Below the pieces are notes generated by a model. The model was not told the origin of the DNA and searched no databases. It was given only the letters and a program-made list of their open reading frames with translations. Positions 1 through 7,097 of a stretch of DNA of 7,964 bases are shown here, piece by piece. The first letter of the stretch is position 1, and each line of letters starts with the position of its first letter. Made by a program: the position numbers and the translations under genes. Where the stretch lies: positions 1 to 7,964 of the forward strand of contig CAUGKZ010000059.1 in assembly GCA_959600065.1 (NCBI GenBank), read 5' to 3'. This DNA is from an uncultured Kroppenstedtia sp. Its GTDB lineage: Bacteria > Bacillota > Bacilli > Thermoactinomycetales > DSM-45169.

Positions 1-806
1 ATCGCATCCTGCCGCTGTTGCTTTTCTTCCACCTGAGCGGCCTTTGCCATCGGGGCTGTGGACAGTTCACGAATCTGGCGTTCCAATTCGGAATCCACCT
101 GGTGGAGATCCGGTACCATCTTTTCTTTCCCCACTTGCTGCACGATCTGCTCCTGAAATGCGATCATCTCTTTGATCGCTTCATGACCAAACAGGATCCC
201 TTCCAGCATCACCTCTTCCGGAACCTCTTCAGCCCCTGCCTCCACCATGTTGATTCCATGCTTGGTGCCGGCGACCACCAGATGAAGATCGCTTTTTTCC
301 GTCTGTTCCACTGAGGGGTTCAGCACCCATTTACCATCAATCCGTCCGACGATCACACCGGCGATGGGACCGGCGAAGGGAATATCAGAGATGGACAGAG
401 CGGTGGATGCACCGATCATGGCTGCCATCTCCGTGGAACAATCCTGGTCAACGGACATCACCGTCGTGACCACTTGCACATCATTCCGATACCCTTCCGG
501 AAACAGTGGGCGGATCGGACGATCGATCAACCGGCTGGCCAGGATCGCCTTTTCCGAGGGTCGCCCTTCCCGCTTAATAAAACCACCGGGGATTTTACCT
601 ACTGCATAAAGCCTTTCCTCATAGTTCACTGTTAATGGAAAAAAACCGAGGTCCTTGGGTTCATCGGATGCAGTGGCTGTCGCCATCACCGCTGTATCTC
701 CGTAACGGACCAACACTGCCCCGTTGGATTGGTTGGCGTATTTGCCGACTTCCATCGTCAGCCGCCTCCCGGCAAACTCCGTCTCAAATAGGGTCGATTC
801 ACTCAA
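1..806 (-). CDS. pnp: Polyribonucleotide nucleotidyltransferase (PNPase), N-terminal part, cut by the window edge
   Basis: PNPase is a phosphorolytic 3'-5' exoribonuclease that degrades mRNA and releases nucleoside diphosphates. The 268 codons visible here cover the first RNase PH-like domain (about residues 10-145) and run into the all-alpha linker domain. The second RNase PH core and the KH and S1 RNA-binding domains lie beyond position 1; family members are about 700 residues. Diagnostic stretches are [13 protein letters not shown] (28-40), [20 protein letters not shown] (55-74), [12 protein letters not shown] (76-87) and [12 protein letters not shown] (91-102). I place the start at the TTG at 806-804: it gives an N-terminus of the usual length (12 residues to the AGR motif, like B. 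subtilis) and is preceded by AGGAGG at 817-822 with a rather long 10-nt spacer. An in-frame ATG at 851-849 would add 15 residues. The gene lies after the rpsO terminator and so probably has its own promoter. Identity is certain; the start is less so. Confidence 0.96.
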   Translation of the reverse strand, partial: MSESTLFETEFAGRRLTMEVGKYANQSNGAVLVRYGDTAVMATATASDEPKDLGFFPLTVNYEERLYAVGKIPGGFIKREGRPSEKAILASRLIDRPIRPLFPEGYRNDVQVVTTVMSVDQDCSTEMAAMIGASTALSISDIPFAGPIAGVIVGRIDGKWVLNPSVEQTEKSDLHLVVAGTKHGINMVEAGAEEVPEEVMLEGILFGHEAIKEMIAFQEQIVQQVGKEKMVPDLHQVDSELERQIRELSTAPMAKAAQVEEKQQRQDA

Positions 807-816
807 TGCCGCATTT

Positions 817-822
817 CCTCCT
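817..822 (-). promoter_or_regulatory. Shine-Dalgarno site that decides the pnp start
   Basis: AGGAGG on the minus strand, 10 nt upstream of the in-frame TTG at 806. It is the strongest ribosome binding site near the conserved pnp N-terminus. It lies inside the reading frame that would be used if translation began at the upstream ATG (851). Which start is used therefore decides whether this site acts or is simply translated through. Confidence 0.6.
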
Positions 823-847
823 CTCAACGCGCACATGTTTACTTTCT

Positions 848-859
848 TCATCCATGCAT
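848..859 (-). other. Possible three-codon minigene (Met-His-Gly-stop) in the pnp leader
   Basis: The minus strand reads ATG CAT GGA TGA. The ATG follows GGAGGG (870-865) at a good 5-nt spacing. The TGA overlaps, as ATGA, the in-frame ATG (851-849) of a longer pnp reading frame. This could be a minimal leader peptide coupled to pnp, or it could be chance. There is no direct evidence that it is translated. Confidence 0.25.
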
Positions 860-879
860 TATTTCCCTCCACCCGGTTT

Positions 880-909
880 TTTAAAGCAGGTGAAGGGGCT
901 CCGATCCAA
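880..909 (-). promoter_or_regulatory. Candidate pnp promoter
   Basis: On the minus strand TTGGAT (909-904) lies 18 nt upstream of TTTAAA (885-880). TTTAAA is preceded by TGC, giving an extended -10 form, and matches 4 of 6 consensus bases; the -35 matches only 3 of 6. A start near 873 would give a leader of about 67 nt. A promoter is expected here because a terminator separates rpsO from pnp, but the match itself is only moderate. Confidence 0.35.
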
Positions 910-927
910 TCGGAGGGTTTATTGGAT
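904..927 (-). repeat. Inverted repeat upstream of pnp (ATCCAAT-N10-ATTGGAT)
   Basis: Two perfect 7-bp arms (927-921 and 910-904 on the minus strand) are separated by 10 nt. The inner arm can alternatively pair as CCGAT-TGG-ATCGG (913-901), so two hairpins exclude each other. The repeat overlaps the candidate pnp -35. It could therefore act as a DNA operator, or as RNA structure in transcripts that read through from rpsO. There is no U-run, so it is not a terminator. Confidence 0.45.
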
Positions 928-949
928 TTAAAAGCAGTCCTTCCTATTG

Positions 950-971
950 AAAAAGCGGGGAAATCCCCGCT
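950..971 (-). terminator. Rho-independent terminator downstream of rpsO
   Basis: The minus strand shows AGCGGGG (971-965), loop ATTT, then CCCCGCT (960-954), running into TTTTT (954-950). This is a perfect 7-bp GC-rich stem with a U-tract, 9 nt past the rpsO stop codon. It should end the long operon transcript and the shorter rpsO transcript, and so separate pnp control from the genes upstream. The opposite strand has no T-run, so it looks one-directional. Confidence 0.92.
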
Positions 972-980
972 CTTCCAAAG

Positions 981-1250
981 TTACCGGCGCAAGCCCAGTT
1001 TTTGAATCAACGTCCGGTACCGCGCGACGTCATTTTTCTTCAGGTAATTGAGCAGGTTGCGTCGCTGCCCGACCATCTTCAACAGACCACGGCGGGAGTG
1101 ATGATCTTTCTTATGCTCACGCAGATGTTCGTTCAACTCGTTGATCCGATGTGTCAGGATCGCTACCTGAACTTCCGGGGATCCGGTATCGCTCTCGTGA
1201 GTCTTGTATTCGTCGATAATTTCCCGTTTCCGTTCCAGGGATAGGGTCAT
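981..1250 (-). CDS. rpsO: 30S ribosomal protein S15
   Basis: S15 is a primary 16S rRNA-binding protein that organises the central domain of the small subunit, and it also contacts 23S rRNA in the 70S ribosome. The 89-residue product matches the usual family length. It carries the conserved DTGSPEVQ (21-28), the [11 protein letters not shown] stretch (46-56) and a basic C-terminal tail. The start is the ATG at 1250, which follows AAAGGAGGTGA (1266-1256) with 5 nt between. The frame is open further upstream to 1382, but that part is leader sequence and does not resemble S15. The gene has its own promoter and long leader upstream and a terminator directly downstream. Read-through from ribF is also possible, since no terminator separates the two. 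Confidence 0.98.
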   Translation of the reverse strand: MTLSLERKREIIDEYKTHESDTGSPEVQVAILTHRINELNEHLREHKKDHHSRRGLLKMVGQRRNLLNYLKKNDVARYRTLIQKLGLRR

Positions 1251-1358
1251 CCCTTTCACCTCCTTTGTTTGAAAAGCACCCATAGCCCAGGCCATCGCCG
1301 AGGCAATCGATGATCCGCGCCAGGGTTCTGCATGGGAGGGAACAACCCGGCCCAATAC
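1251..1358 (-). promoter_or_regulatory. Structured rpsO leader, possible S15 autoregulatory RNA
   Basis: The predicted transcript leader of about 108 nt is long for a ribosomal protein gene and contains several self-complementary segments on the minus strand. GCCGGGTT (1351-1344) can pair with AACCC-T-GGC (1327-1319, one bulged base). CATCG (1312-1308) can pair with CGATG (1297-1293). TTGGGC (1355-1350) can pair, partly by wobble, with GCCTGG (1292-1287) and would close a three-way junction if the first stem is shortened. CCCAT (1336-1332), in the loop of the first stem, can pair with ATGGG (1283-1279), a possible pseudoknot. S15 is known to repress its own mRNA through junction or pseudoknot leaders in other bacteria, including Geobacillus. 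The fold here is by eye only. Confidence 0.45.
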
Positions 1359-1364
1359 CAAAAT

Positions 1365-1393
1365 ATTATAGCATAGAACCATGTTTGAGTAAA
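1365..1393 (-). promoter_or_regulatory. Sigma-A-type promoter for rpsO
   Basis: On the minus strand the -35 is TTTACT (1393-1388, 4 of 6 consensus), followed by a 17-nt spacer and a perfect -10 TATAAT (1370-1365). A TGC directly before the -10 makes it an extended -10. The predicted start is near 1358. It lies just past the ribF stop codon (1405), in the place expected for a separate promoter serving rpsO. Confidence 0.8.
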
Positions 1394-1404
1394 TGCGCTC
1401 TGGC

Positions 1405-2355
1405 TTAGTAGAGATTCTGCCGCTTCAGCCATCCCCGAGAATTCTCCTCATCGGACTTCAACTGCTCGGTCAGCGCTGTCACCGAGGCAAAGGGTTGTTC
1501 ACCCCGAATCCGATGAAGGAACTCCACTTCCAAGCGGTCCCCGTACAAGTTCTCATCCAGATCAAACAGGTGGACTTCCAGAGTTTTCACAGGATCCGGA
1601 TCCCGAAAAGTGGGGCGGTAGCCAATATTCATCATTCCGAAAAGATCTTTGGAGACTCCTTCCCTGTGGACACGAACCACATACACACCTGTGGCGGGAA
1701 TGATAAAGGGATCCTGCAACTGGATGTTGGCTGTCGGGAAACCGATGGTCCGCCCTCTTCGATTCCCTTGAACCACTTCTCCCCGGAGGGAATAAGGACG
1801 CCCCAAAATCTTCAGGGCTGCTTCGACATCCCCGCTGTCTAGAGTTTGCCGCAGACGAGTACTGCTGACAAAATCCCCATCACTGGCGATGGGATGTACA
1901 ATCTCCACCTGAAACCGGCCGTCACTCAGACGGTTCAGGTCCTCTGCTTTTCCCTCAGCTCCCCGGCCGAAGGTGAAATTGAAACCTACAGTCACCCCGC
2001 GTACCCGCAAGGGTATCAGCACTTCCTCAACGAATTCTTCCTGAGTTTTGGAGGCCAGCTCTCGGTCAAACTTCATCACATATACCCGTTGCACCCCCAG
2101 TTCCGCAAACCGGAGCAACTTCTCCGATAAGGGGGTGAGGTAGCGGGACACCGAGGCCTTCCCCAACACTTCCCGAGGGTGAGGATGAAAGGTCATAACT
2201 GCAGGGGATGTCCCAAGTTCCTCAGCCATTTGGCGGGCCTGACCGATCACGCTCTGGTGGCCGAGATGGACTCCGTCAAAATATCCGATCGCCAGGGAAA
2301 CCGGAGGCACTTCACTTTGAATCTTCAATGGATAGGTTAAATGGATCGTTTCCAT
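1405..2355 (-). CDS. ribF: Bifunctional riboflavin kinase / FMN adenylyltransferase
   Basis: This enzyme phosphorylates riboflavin to FMN and adenylates FMN to FAD in the cytoplasm. With the chosen start it has 316 residues, the normal length. The N-terminal nucleotidyltransferase domain shows [10 protein letters not shown] (25-34), TFHPHP (55-60), GFNFTFGRG (124-132) and SSTRLR (164-169). The C-terminal flavokinase domain shows [10 protein letters not shown] (201-210), NIGYRPTF (243-250) and TLEVHLFD (258-265), whose Glu is in the place of the kinase catalytic residue. I chose the ATG at 2355 because AGGTGA (2366-2361) precedes it by 5 nt and the resulting METIH start resembles B. subtilis MKTIH. 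A GTG at 2364 would add three residues and overlap the truB stop as GTGA, but has no good ribosome site. The truB stop lies within this gene's Shine-Dalgarno, so coupling to truB is likely. Confidence 0.96.
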   Translation of the reverse strand: METIHLTYPLKIQSEVPPVSLAIGYFDGVHLGHQSVIGQARQMAEELGTSPAVMTFHPHPREVLGKASVSRYLTPLSEKLLRFAELGVQRVYVMKFDRELASKTQEEFVEEVLIPLRVRGVTVGFNFTFGRGAEGKAEDLNRLSDGRFQVEIVHPIASDGDFVSSTRLRQTLDSGDVEAALKILGRPYSLRGEVVQGNRRGRTIGFPTANIQLQDPFIIPATGVYVVRVHREGVSKDLFGMMNIGYRPTFRDPDPVKTLEVHLFDLDENLYGDRLEVEFLHRIRGEQPFASVTALTEQLKSDEENSRGWLKRQNLY

Positions 2356-2360
2356 AGATT

Positions 2361-3266
2361 TCACCTGACCCGAAACACTTTTTCCGGCTTGGCCGTTCCT
2401 TCATCCTTCATCCGGTACAAGGCACAAAATTGACCTTCTTCGCTAGATACGCGAAAAAGCGTACCTGTTGCGAGCGCCTCCCTTTGTTCGGGATGAAGGG
2501 GCCTGCCGTTCATCACAGAAGTATATAAGCTTTGGGGAACGATGAGCTCGGGCAGATGTCTTAACGCCTCCCCGATTCCTGTCAGAACGCTTCCCCACTC
2601 CCCCGAGTTGGCTACCTGCTCCAATCTGTCGAGGTCGAAAGCTTCCTCCAGCATAAAGGGACCGCTTTCCGTGCGGATCAGCCGGGACATGTGGGCCGGA
2701 TACCCGAGCTCCTTGCCCACATCCACACACAGACTTCGCACATAGGTGCCTTTGGAACATCTGACATCAAAGTGGATTCGGGGTTGCTCCCCCTCCTCCA
2801 TGCCAGTTCGTTCCAGTGAGTAGATGGTGACCCTTCGGGAACGGCGCTGAACTTGCTGTCCCTGCCGAGCCCATTCATACAACCGCTTCCCTTCCACCTT
2901 CACAGCGGAATACATCGGCGGGATTTGTTCGATCTCTCCCGTGAACTTTCGAAACACCGCATCGATCCGTTCCGGCTCCAGCGGACCCACCGGTTGCTCT
3001 TCCAGCACCTCGCCCGTCTGATCTTCCGTATCGGTAGCCACTCCCAGTGTGAGAGTCCCTCGGTATCGTTTGGGAAGAGACTGGATGTACTCGGCAATTC
3101 GAGTCGCCTGACCGAGACAAATGGGCAGCACTCCTTCCACAGCGGGGTCGAGGGTGCCGGTATGTCCCACCTTTTTTTGTCCCGACAAACGTCGGAGCCG
3201 GTTGACCACATCATGGGAGGTCAGCCCTGCCGGCTTATTGACTGGGATCACACCGTGCAACATCAT
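2361..3266 (-). CDS. truB: tRNA pseudouridine(55) synthase
   Basis: TruB isomerises uridine 55 to pseudouridine in the T-loop of tRNAs and also acts as a tRNA-folding helper. The 301-residue product has the N-terminal KPAGLTSHDVV block (11-21) and the catalytic motif GHTGTLDP (34-41) with the nucleophilic Asp40. KRYRG (66-70) carries the conserved active-site Tyr68, and the CSKGTYVRSL block (170-179) is present. A C-terminal region (about 240-301) fits the small PUA-like domain. Two adjacent ATGs (3266 and 3263) could start it. GGGAGG (3277-3272) stands 5 nt before the first and 8 nt before the second. Either way the start overlaps the nrnA stop (ATGA or TGATG), which implies translational coupling. 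Confidence 0.97.
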   Translation of the reverse strand: MMLHGVIPVNKPAGLTSHDVVNRLRRLSGQKKVGHTGTLDPAVEGVLPICLGQATRIAEYIQSLPKRYRGTLTLGVATDTEDQTGEVLEEQPVGPLEPERIDAVFRKFTGEIEQIPPMYSAVKVEGKRLYEWARQGQQVQRRSRRVTIYSLERTGMEEGEQPRIHFDVRCSKGTYVRSLCVDVGKELGYPAHMSRLIRTESGPFMLEEAFDLDRLEQVANSGEWGSVLTGIGEALRHLPELIVPQSLYTSVMNGRPLHPEQREALATGTLFRVSSEEGQFCALYRMKDEGTAKPEKVFRVR

Positions 3267-4258
3267 CCCTTCCTCCCATCCAGCGCCACATTCACCTGCT
3301 CTAACAAAGTCTTCTCCGCCTCATCCAGAGTTCCCTCCAGCGAGCACCCTGCCGCACGGGCATGGCCGCCTCCACCCATGGATTGAGCCAGTTTTCCTAC
3401 ATCGACGATTTCCCTGGAGCGGAGGCTGATCTTGATTCCTTGCCCGTCTGTTTCCCGGAACAGAATCCCTACATCCACTCCCGTCACATTGCGAGCATAA
3501 TTGACGATCCCATCCAAATCTTCCTCCCTGGCCTCACTGGAACGAAAGTCCTCCCGGGTTAGTTTGATCCAAGCCACTAACCCGTCATCGGAAAAAGTCA
3601 GGGAGTCCAAGGCCCGCTGAAGCAAAGCCAACTGCCCCCGTGTCATCGTCTCAAACACCCGGTCCGCGATCGCTCCGGGCTCCACCCCGTGGCGTAACAA
3701 GCCCGAGGCGAGTTCCATCACTTCCGGTGTGGTATTGGTATATCGAAAACCACCGGTATCGGTTAACAATCCCGTGTAGAGACAGGTGGCCAGTTCAACA
3801 CTCCACTCCACCTGCAAATGACGGGCCCAACGGCAGAGAATCTCTGCCGTCGCCGCCGCCTCAGGAATCACTAGGTTGATGGTCCCGAACCGGTCGTTAG
3901 TAGGGTGGTGGTCAATATTTAACACCTCCGCCTCTGCCAACAAGTGACCGGCGGCGCCCATCCGTTCCCGGTCTGCCACATCCACGGCGATCCCCCGTCG
4001 ATAGGGACCTTCTGACTCAGCTTCCTCCGGAGAGAGGATCTTTTCCGCTCCCGGCAGAAACCGAAATTTCTCTGGGAGGGGAGACTCGTTCACCATCATG
4101 ACCTGCTTGCCCAACCGCTTCAGGATCCATCCAACAGCCAAAGTGGAGCCGATGGCATCCCCGTCAGGATGTAGGTGGGAAACCACCAGATAAGGTCCCT
4201 GTTCTGAGACAAAGGCTAACGCCTGCTCCCAATCCTCTTCAATCCGAGTTGCGCTCAT
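3263..4258 (-). CDS. nrnA: DHH/DHHA1 phosphoesterase, NrnA-type nanoRNase / pAp phosphatase
   Basis: NrnA-type enzymes degrade RNA oligonucleotides of a few bases to mononucleotides, and many also dephosphorylate 3'-phosphoadenosine 5'-phosphate. The 331-residue protein has the DHH phosphoesterase motifs in order: HPDGDAIGS (30-38), AVDVAD (91-96), NIDHHPTN (114-121) and [10 protein letters not shown] (164-173). The C-terminal DHHA1 domain ends in [10 protein letters not shown] (295-304). All metal-binding Asp and His residues expected of the family are present. The start ATG (4258) lies inside rbfA, giving a 20-nt overlap, and the ribosome site there is weak (GGAAG at 4275-4271, or AGTGAG just downstream), so it may depend on translation of rbfA. 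In B. subtilis this gene is not in this operon. Substrate preference between nanoRNA, pAp and cyclic dinucleotide products cannot be read from sequence. Confidence 0.9.
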   Translation of the reverse strand: MSATRIEEDWEQALAFVSEQGPYLVVSHLHPDGDAIGSTLAVGWILKRLGKQVMMVNESPLPEKFRFLPGAEKILSPEEAESEGPYRRGIAVDVADRERMGAAGHLLAEAEVLNIDHHPTNDRFGTINLVIPEAAATAEILCRWARHLQVEWSVELATCLYTGLLTDTGGFRYTNTTPEVMELASGLLRHGVEPGAIADRVFETMTRGQLALLQRALDSLTFSDDGLVAWIKLTREDFRSSEAREEDLDGIVNYARNVTGVDVGILFRETDGQGIKISLRSREIVDVGKLAQSMGGGGHARAAGCSLEGTLDEAEKTLLEQVNVALDGRKG

Positions 4259-4598
4259 TTCGGCTCACTTCTTCCAACAGTTTGGAAATGTGCTGGCCAT
4301 GTTCGATCGACTCATCAAACTTGAAAATCAGCTCGGGAGTGTGGCGAAGCTGTACTCTTCGCCCGATCTCCGTCCGCAGGAAACCTTTGGCTTTTTCCAG
4401 CCCCTCCAAGGTTTCTTTTTTCTTCTCTTCATCCCCCAGCACGCTGATAAACACTTTTGCCTGTTGCAAATCTCCGCTCATCTCTACGGCGGTCACCGTC
4501 ACAAAACCGACCCGGGGATCCTTCATCTCATGTTGCAATACATGGCTCAACTCTTTTTTCACTTGTTCGCCGACCCGACTCGCACGGATGCGTGCCAT
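4239..4598 (-). CDS. rbfA: 30S ribosome-binding factor A
   Basis: RbfA binds the immature 30S subunit near the 5' end of 16S rRNA and helps its late maturation; it is important in cold conditions. The 119-residue product is a single KH-type domain of normal length. It shows the opening [14 protein letters not shown] (8-21), [10 protein letters not shown] (27-36), the AKVFISVLG strand (47-55) and the terminal [17 protein letters not shown] block (85-101), all typical of the family. The ATG at 4598 follows AGGAGGT with 7 nt between, an excellent ribosome site. A GC-rich hairpin lies just upstream of that site. The 3' end overlaps nrnA by 20 nt. Confidence 0.97.
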   Translation of the reverse strand: MARIRASRVGEQVKKELSHVLQHEMKDPRVGFVTVTAVEMSGDLQQAKVFISVLGDEEKKKETLEGLEKAKGFLRTEIGRRVQLRHTPELIFKFDESIEHGQHISKLLEEVSRNERNSD

Positions 4599-4614
4599 TG
4601 TCGATACCTCCTGT

Positions 4615-4635
4615 CCGCCCCGTTAGGTGGGGCGG
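4615..4635 (-). other. GC-rich intercistronic hairpin before rbfA
   Basis: On the minus strand CCGCCCC (4635-4629), a 7-nt loop ACCTAAC, and GGGGCGG (4621-4615) form a perfect 7-bp stem. It fills the middle of the 44-nt ylxP-rbfA gap and ends 2 nt before the AGGAGG of rbfA. There is no U-run after it, so it is not an intrinsic terminator. It could tune rbfA translation or protect or mark an mRNA processing end. Confidence 0.6.
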
Positions 4636-4642
4636 GCGAATT

Positions 4643-4924
4643 TTACAGAAAGGAGATGTCAACATCCACGATCTCCAAGTCGTCAATCGTCTCCAGGATC
4701 CGAACAGCCTGCTTCAACTCACTGTCCACGATCCCCCGGTCGCTTCCAACACCGACAACAGCTACATTCGCCCACTGCCGGTCATTCTGAAAGCCCACTT
4801 CCGCCACGGACAGATTGAGACGGTGGCGAATACGAGATAATCCACTCTTCACCGCCCGTCGTTTGTCCTTGAGGGAAGTGGAATACAAAATACGGCAGCG
4901 ACAGTCCAGCAGACCGACAACCAT
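4643..4924 (-). CDS. ylxP: DUF503 family protein YlxP
   Basis: The 93-residue product belongs to the small DUF503 family, which is regularly encoded between infB and rbfA in Bacillota. The molecular role is not established; the conserved position suggests a link to ribosome assembly or translation. The recognisable signature is SLKDKRRAVKSGLSRIR (17-33), followed by the AEVGFQND and WANVAVVGVGSD stretches (41-48 and 51-62) and a C-terminal acidic strand. The ATG at 4924 starts 4 nt after the infB stop. The nearest good ribosome site, GAGGTG (4943-4938), lies 13 nt away within the last codons of infB, so efficient translation probably depends on coupling to infB. Confidence 0.93.
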   Translation of the reverse strand: MVVGLLDCRCRILYSTSLKDKRRAVKSGLSRIRHRLNLSVAEVGFQNDRQWANVAVVGVGSDRGIVDSELKQAVRILETIDDLEIVDVDISFL

Positions 4925-4928
4925 GGAA

Positions 4929-7091
4929 TTACCGCTTCACCTCTTCGAGGATGAAGATTTCGAGGACGTCGTTCTCCTTGATATCATTGTAGTTTTTGAG
5001 AGTGACTCCACATTCATATCCCTGGGCCACCTCTTTGGCATCGTCCTTAAACCGTTTCAGTGTGTCGATATCCCCTTCATGGATCACTACCCCGTCACGA
5101 ATCAGCTGGGCTTTTCCGTCACGGACCATTTTTCCTTCTGTCACATAGCAACCGGCAATCGTTCCCACTTTGGAAACTTTGAAAATCTGGCGAACCTCAG
5201 CACGGCCCACCATCTTATCCCGGAACTCGGGATCGAGCATCCCTTTCATAGCGGACTCCAGCTCTTCAATCGCATCATAGATCACCCGGTACAGCCGAAT
5301 CTCCACTTTTTCCTGCTCTGCCGTCACTCGGGCCTGGGGTTCAGGACGCACATTGAAACCGACGATCAAAGCGTTGGAGGCAGAAGCGAGACTGACGTCC
5401 GACTCTGTGATGGCTCCGGCTCCGGAGTGAACAATGTTGATTCGTACCCCTTCCACATCGATTTTTTCAAAGGAGCTGCGCAGGGCCTCAGCGGAACCTT
5501 GCACATCCGCCTTGATAATGACGTTCAGATCCTTTACATCGCCTTCTTGGATCTGCTTGTAAAGATCATCCAGGGTCACCCGACTAGAGAAGCCTAGCTC
5601 TTCCTGCCGTCTTTTTTCCGAGCGTCGATCAGCAATATCCCGTGCTTTTTTCTCTTCTTCAAAGGCCATGAAGGGATCTCCTGCCTCTGGCACATCGGAC
5701 AGGCCCAGAATAGCGACAGGCATGGAGGGTTCAGCCGTCTTCACCCGCTTGCCTAGATCGTTGATCATAGCCCGCACCCGACCGAAGCTATTCCCGACTA
5801 CAACGGCATCCCCCACGTGGAGAGTTCCGTTTTGGACCAAGAGGGTGGCCACGGCTCCGCGCCCTTTATCCAGTTCCGCCTCGATGACGACTCCCCGGGC
5901 CCGTTTGTTGGGATTGGCTTTTTTCTCTTGAACTTCCGCCACCAACAAGATCATTTCCAATAACTCGTCGATCCCCTCACCTTTGACTGCAGACACCGGG
6001 ACAAAAATGTTCTCCCCGCCCCACTCTTCGGGTACGAGACCGTGTTCTGTCAACTGTTGTTTCACCCGGTCCGGGTTGGCTTCCGGTTTATCCATCTTAT
6101 TGACGGCCACAATGATGGGCACATCGGCGGCCTTGGCGTGGTTGATCGCTTCTACTGTCTGCGGCTTCACCCCATCGTCGGCAGCCACCACCAGGATGGT
6201 GATATCCGTCACTTCAGCGCCCCGAGCCCGCATCGTGGTGAAAGCGGCGTGACCAGGGGTATCCAGGAAGGTGATCTTCTTCCCCTTGTCCTCTACCTGG
6301 TACGCTCCGATATGCTGGGTAATCCCACCTGCTTCACCAGCAGTCACTTTGGTGTGACGAATCGTATCCAATAAGGTCGTCTTCCCGTGGTCGACGTGAC
6401 CCATGATAGTAACCACCGGAGCCCGTTCCTGCAGATTTTCTAGGTCATCTTCTTCCACCAAGTCCTCAAAGGCCGACTCATCGATCACTTCTTTGTAATT
6501 CACTTTCGCCCCGAATTCCTGGGCGACCAGAGTGATCGTATCCACATCGATCTCCTGATTGATGGTGGCCATGACCCCCATCCCCATCAACTTCTTGATT
6601 AATTCCGATGCTTCCCGTCGCAACAGTCGGGCCAACTCGCCCACTGTCATCGGGCCCGTCACTTCGATCTCGGAAGGAAGGACCGGGGCTTGCTTCTGAT
6701 ATTGCGGATTTCTGCGGTCCCGACGGTTGCCTCTCCGGTTATTCCGGCCCCGCCCTTTGTTGTTGCCTCCGCGATTTTGATTGGGATTCCTGCCACTCCG
6801 ATTCCGGTTGGCTTTATTTCCCCCACCCTGACCGGACCTCCCGGAACGGTTGGGATTAGATTGCGTTGTCTTGTTCTTCGGTTTATCCTCTGCTCTAGTC
6901 TGTTTCGTTTCCGATTTCGCCGCCCCCTGTTTTACATCTTTGAAGAATTGTTCCACTTTCTTCACCATCTCGTCATCCATCACACTCATGTGATTGTTGA
7001 CCTCAACATCCAGTCTCTTCAGGATGGTAAGAATCTCTTTACTGCTCATATTCATTTGCTTTGCATATTCATATACGCGAACTTTCGCCAA
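4929..7091 (-). CDS. infB: Translation initiation factor IF-2
   Basis: IF2 is the GTPase that places initiator fMet-tRNA on the 30S subunit and promotes subunit joining. The 720-residue product has an N-terminal IF2_N helix domain (about 1-50), a low-complexity Arg/Gly/Asn linker (about 57-135) and a second IF2_N-like segment (about 145-195). The GTPase core has GHVDHGKTT (G1, 231-239), GGITQH (G2, 255-260), DTPGH (G3, 277-281), NKMD (G4, 331-334) and SAVKG (G5, 367-371). Domains II-IV follow, including the C-terminal fMet-tRNA-binding barrel with QGYECG near the end. I place the start at the TTG at 7091: GGAGGTG (7104-7098) precedes it by 6 nt and the [12 protein letters not shown]-terminus matches the family. 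A GTG at 7100 would add three residues but lies inside that ribosome site. The gene begins 18 nt after ylxQ. Confidence 0.97.
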   Translation of the reverse strand: MAKVRVYEYAKQMNMSSKEILTILKRLDVEVNNHMSVMDDEMVKKVEQFFKDVKQGAAKSETKQTRAEDKPKNKTTQSNPNRSGRSGQGGGNKANRNRSGRNPNQNRGGNNKGRGRNNRRGNRRDRRNPQYQKQAPVLPSEIEVTGPMTVGELARLLRREASELIKKLMGMGVMATINQEIDVDTITLVAQEFGAKVNYKEVIDESAFEDLVEEDDLENLQERAPVVTIMGHVDHGKTTLLDTIRHTKVTAGEAGGITQHIGAYQVEDKGKKITFLDTPGHAAFTTMRARGAEVTDITILVVAADDGVKPQTVEAINHAKAADVPIIVAVNKMDKPEANPDRVKQQLTEHGLVPEEWGGENIFVPVSAVKGEGIDELLEMILLVAEVQEKKANPNKRARGVVIEAELDKGRGAVATLLVQNGTLHVGDAVVVGNSFGRVRAMINDLGKRVKTAEPSMPVAILGLSDVPEAGDPFMAFEEEKKARDIADRRSEKRRQEELGFSSRVTLDDLYKQIQEGDVKDLNVIIKADVQGSAEALRSSFEKIDVEGVRINIVHSGAGAITESDVSLASASNALIVGFNVRPEPQARVTAEQEKVEIRLYRVIYDAIEELESAMKGMLDPEFRDKMVGRAEVRQIFKVSKVGTIAGCYVTEGKMVRDGKAQLIRDGVVIHEGDIDTLKRFKDDAKEVAQGYECGVTLKNYNDIKENDVLEIFILEEVKR

Positions 7092-7097
7092 ACTGCT

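Noticed and set aside
924..940. Second extended -10-like element (TGCTTTTAAAT) upstream of pnp
   Set aside because: It has no acceptable -35 at 16-18 nt, since that position falls in the terminator; the element at 880-909 is better placed.
1251..1382. N-terminal extension of rpsO from an upstream ATG at 1382
   Set aside because: The added 44 residues do not resemble S15, include the promoter -10 and leader, and bypass the near-perfect ribosome site at 1256-1266.
2853..3386. Open frame of 177 codons on the plus strand opposite truB and nrnA
   Set aside because: It is opposite conserved coding sequence, has no recognisable motif and crosses the truB-nrnA junction.
4615..4635. Reading the ylxP-rbfA hairpin as a transcription terminator
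   Set aside because: No U-run follows the stem in the direction of transcription; the sequence goes straight into the rbfA Shine-Dalgarno.
4815..5597. Open frame of 260 codons on the plus strand opposite infB
   Set aside because: It is antisense to well-conserved IF2 domains, resembles no family I know and has no clear ribosome site; it is a shadow of GC-rich coding sequence.
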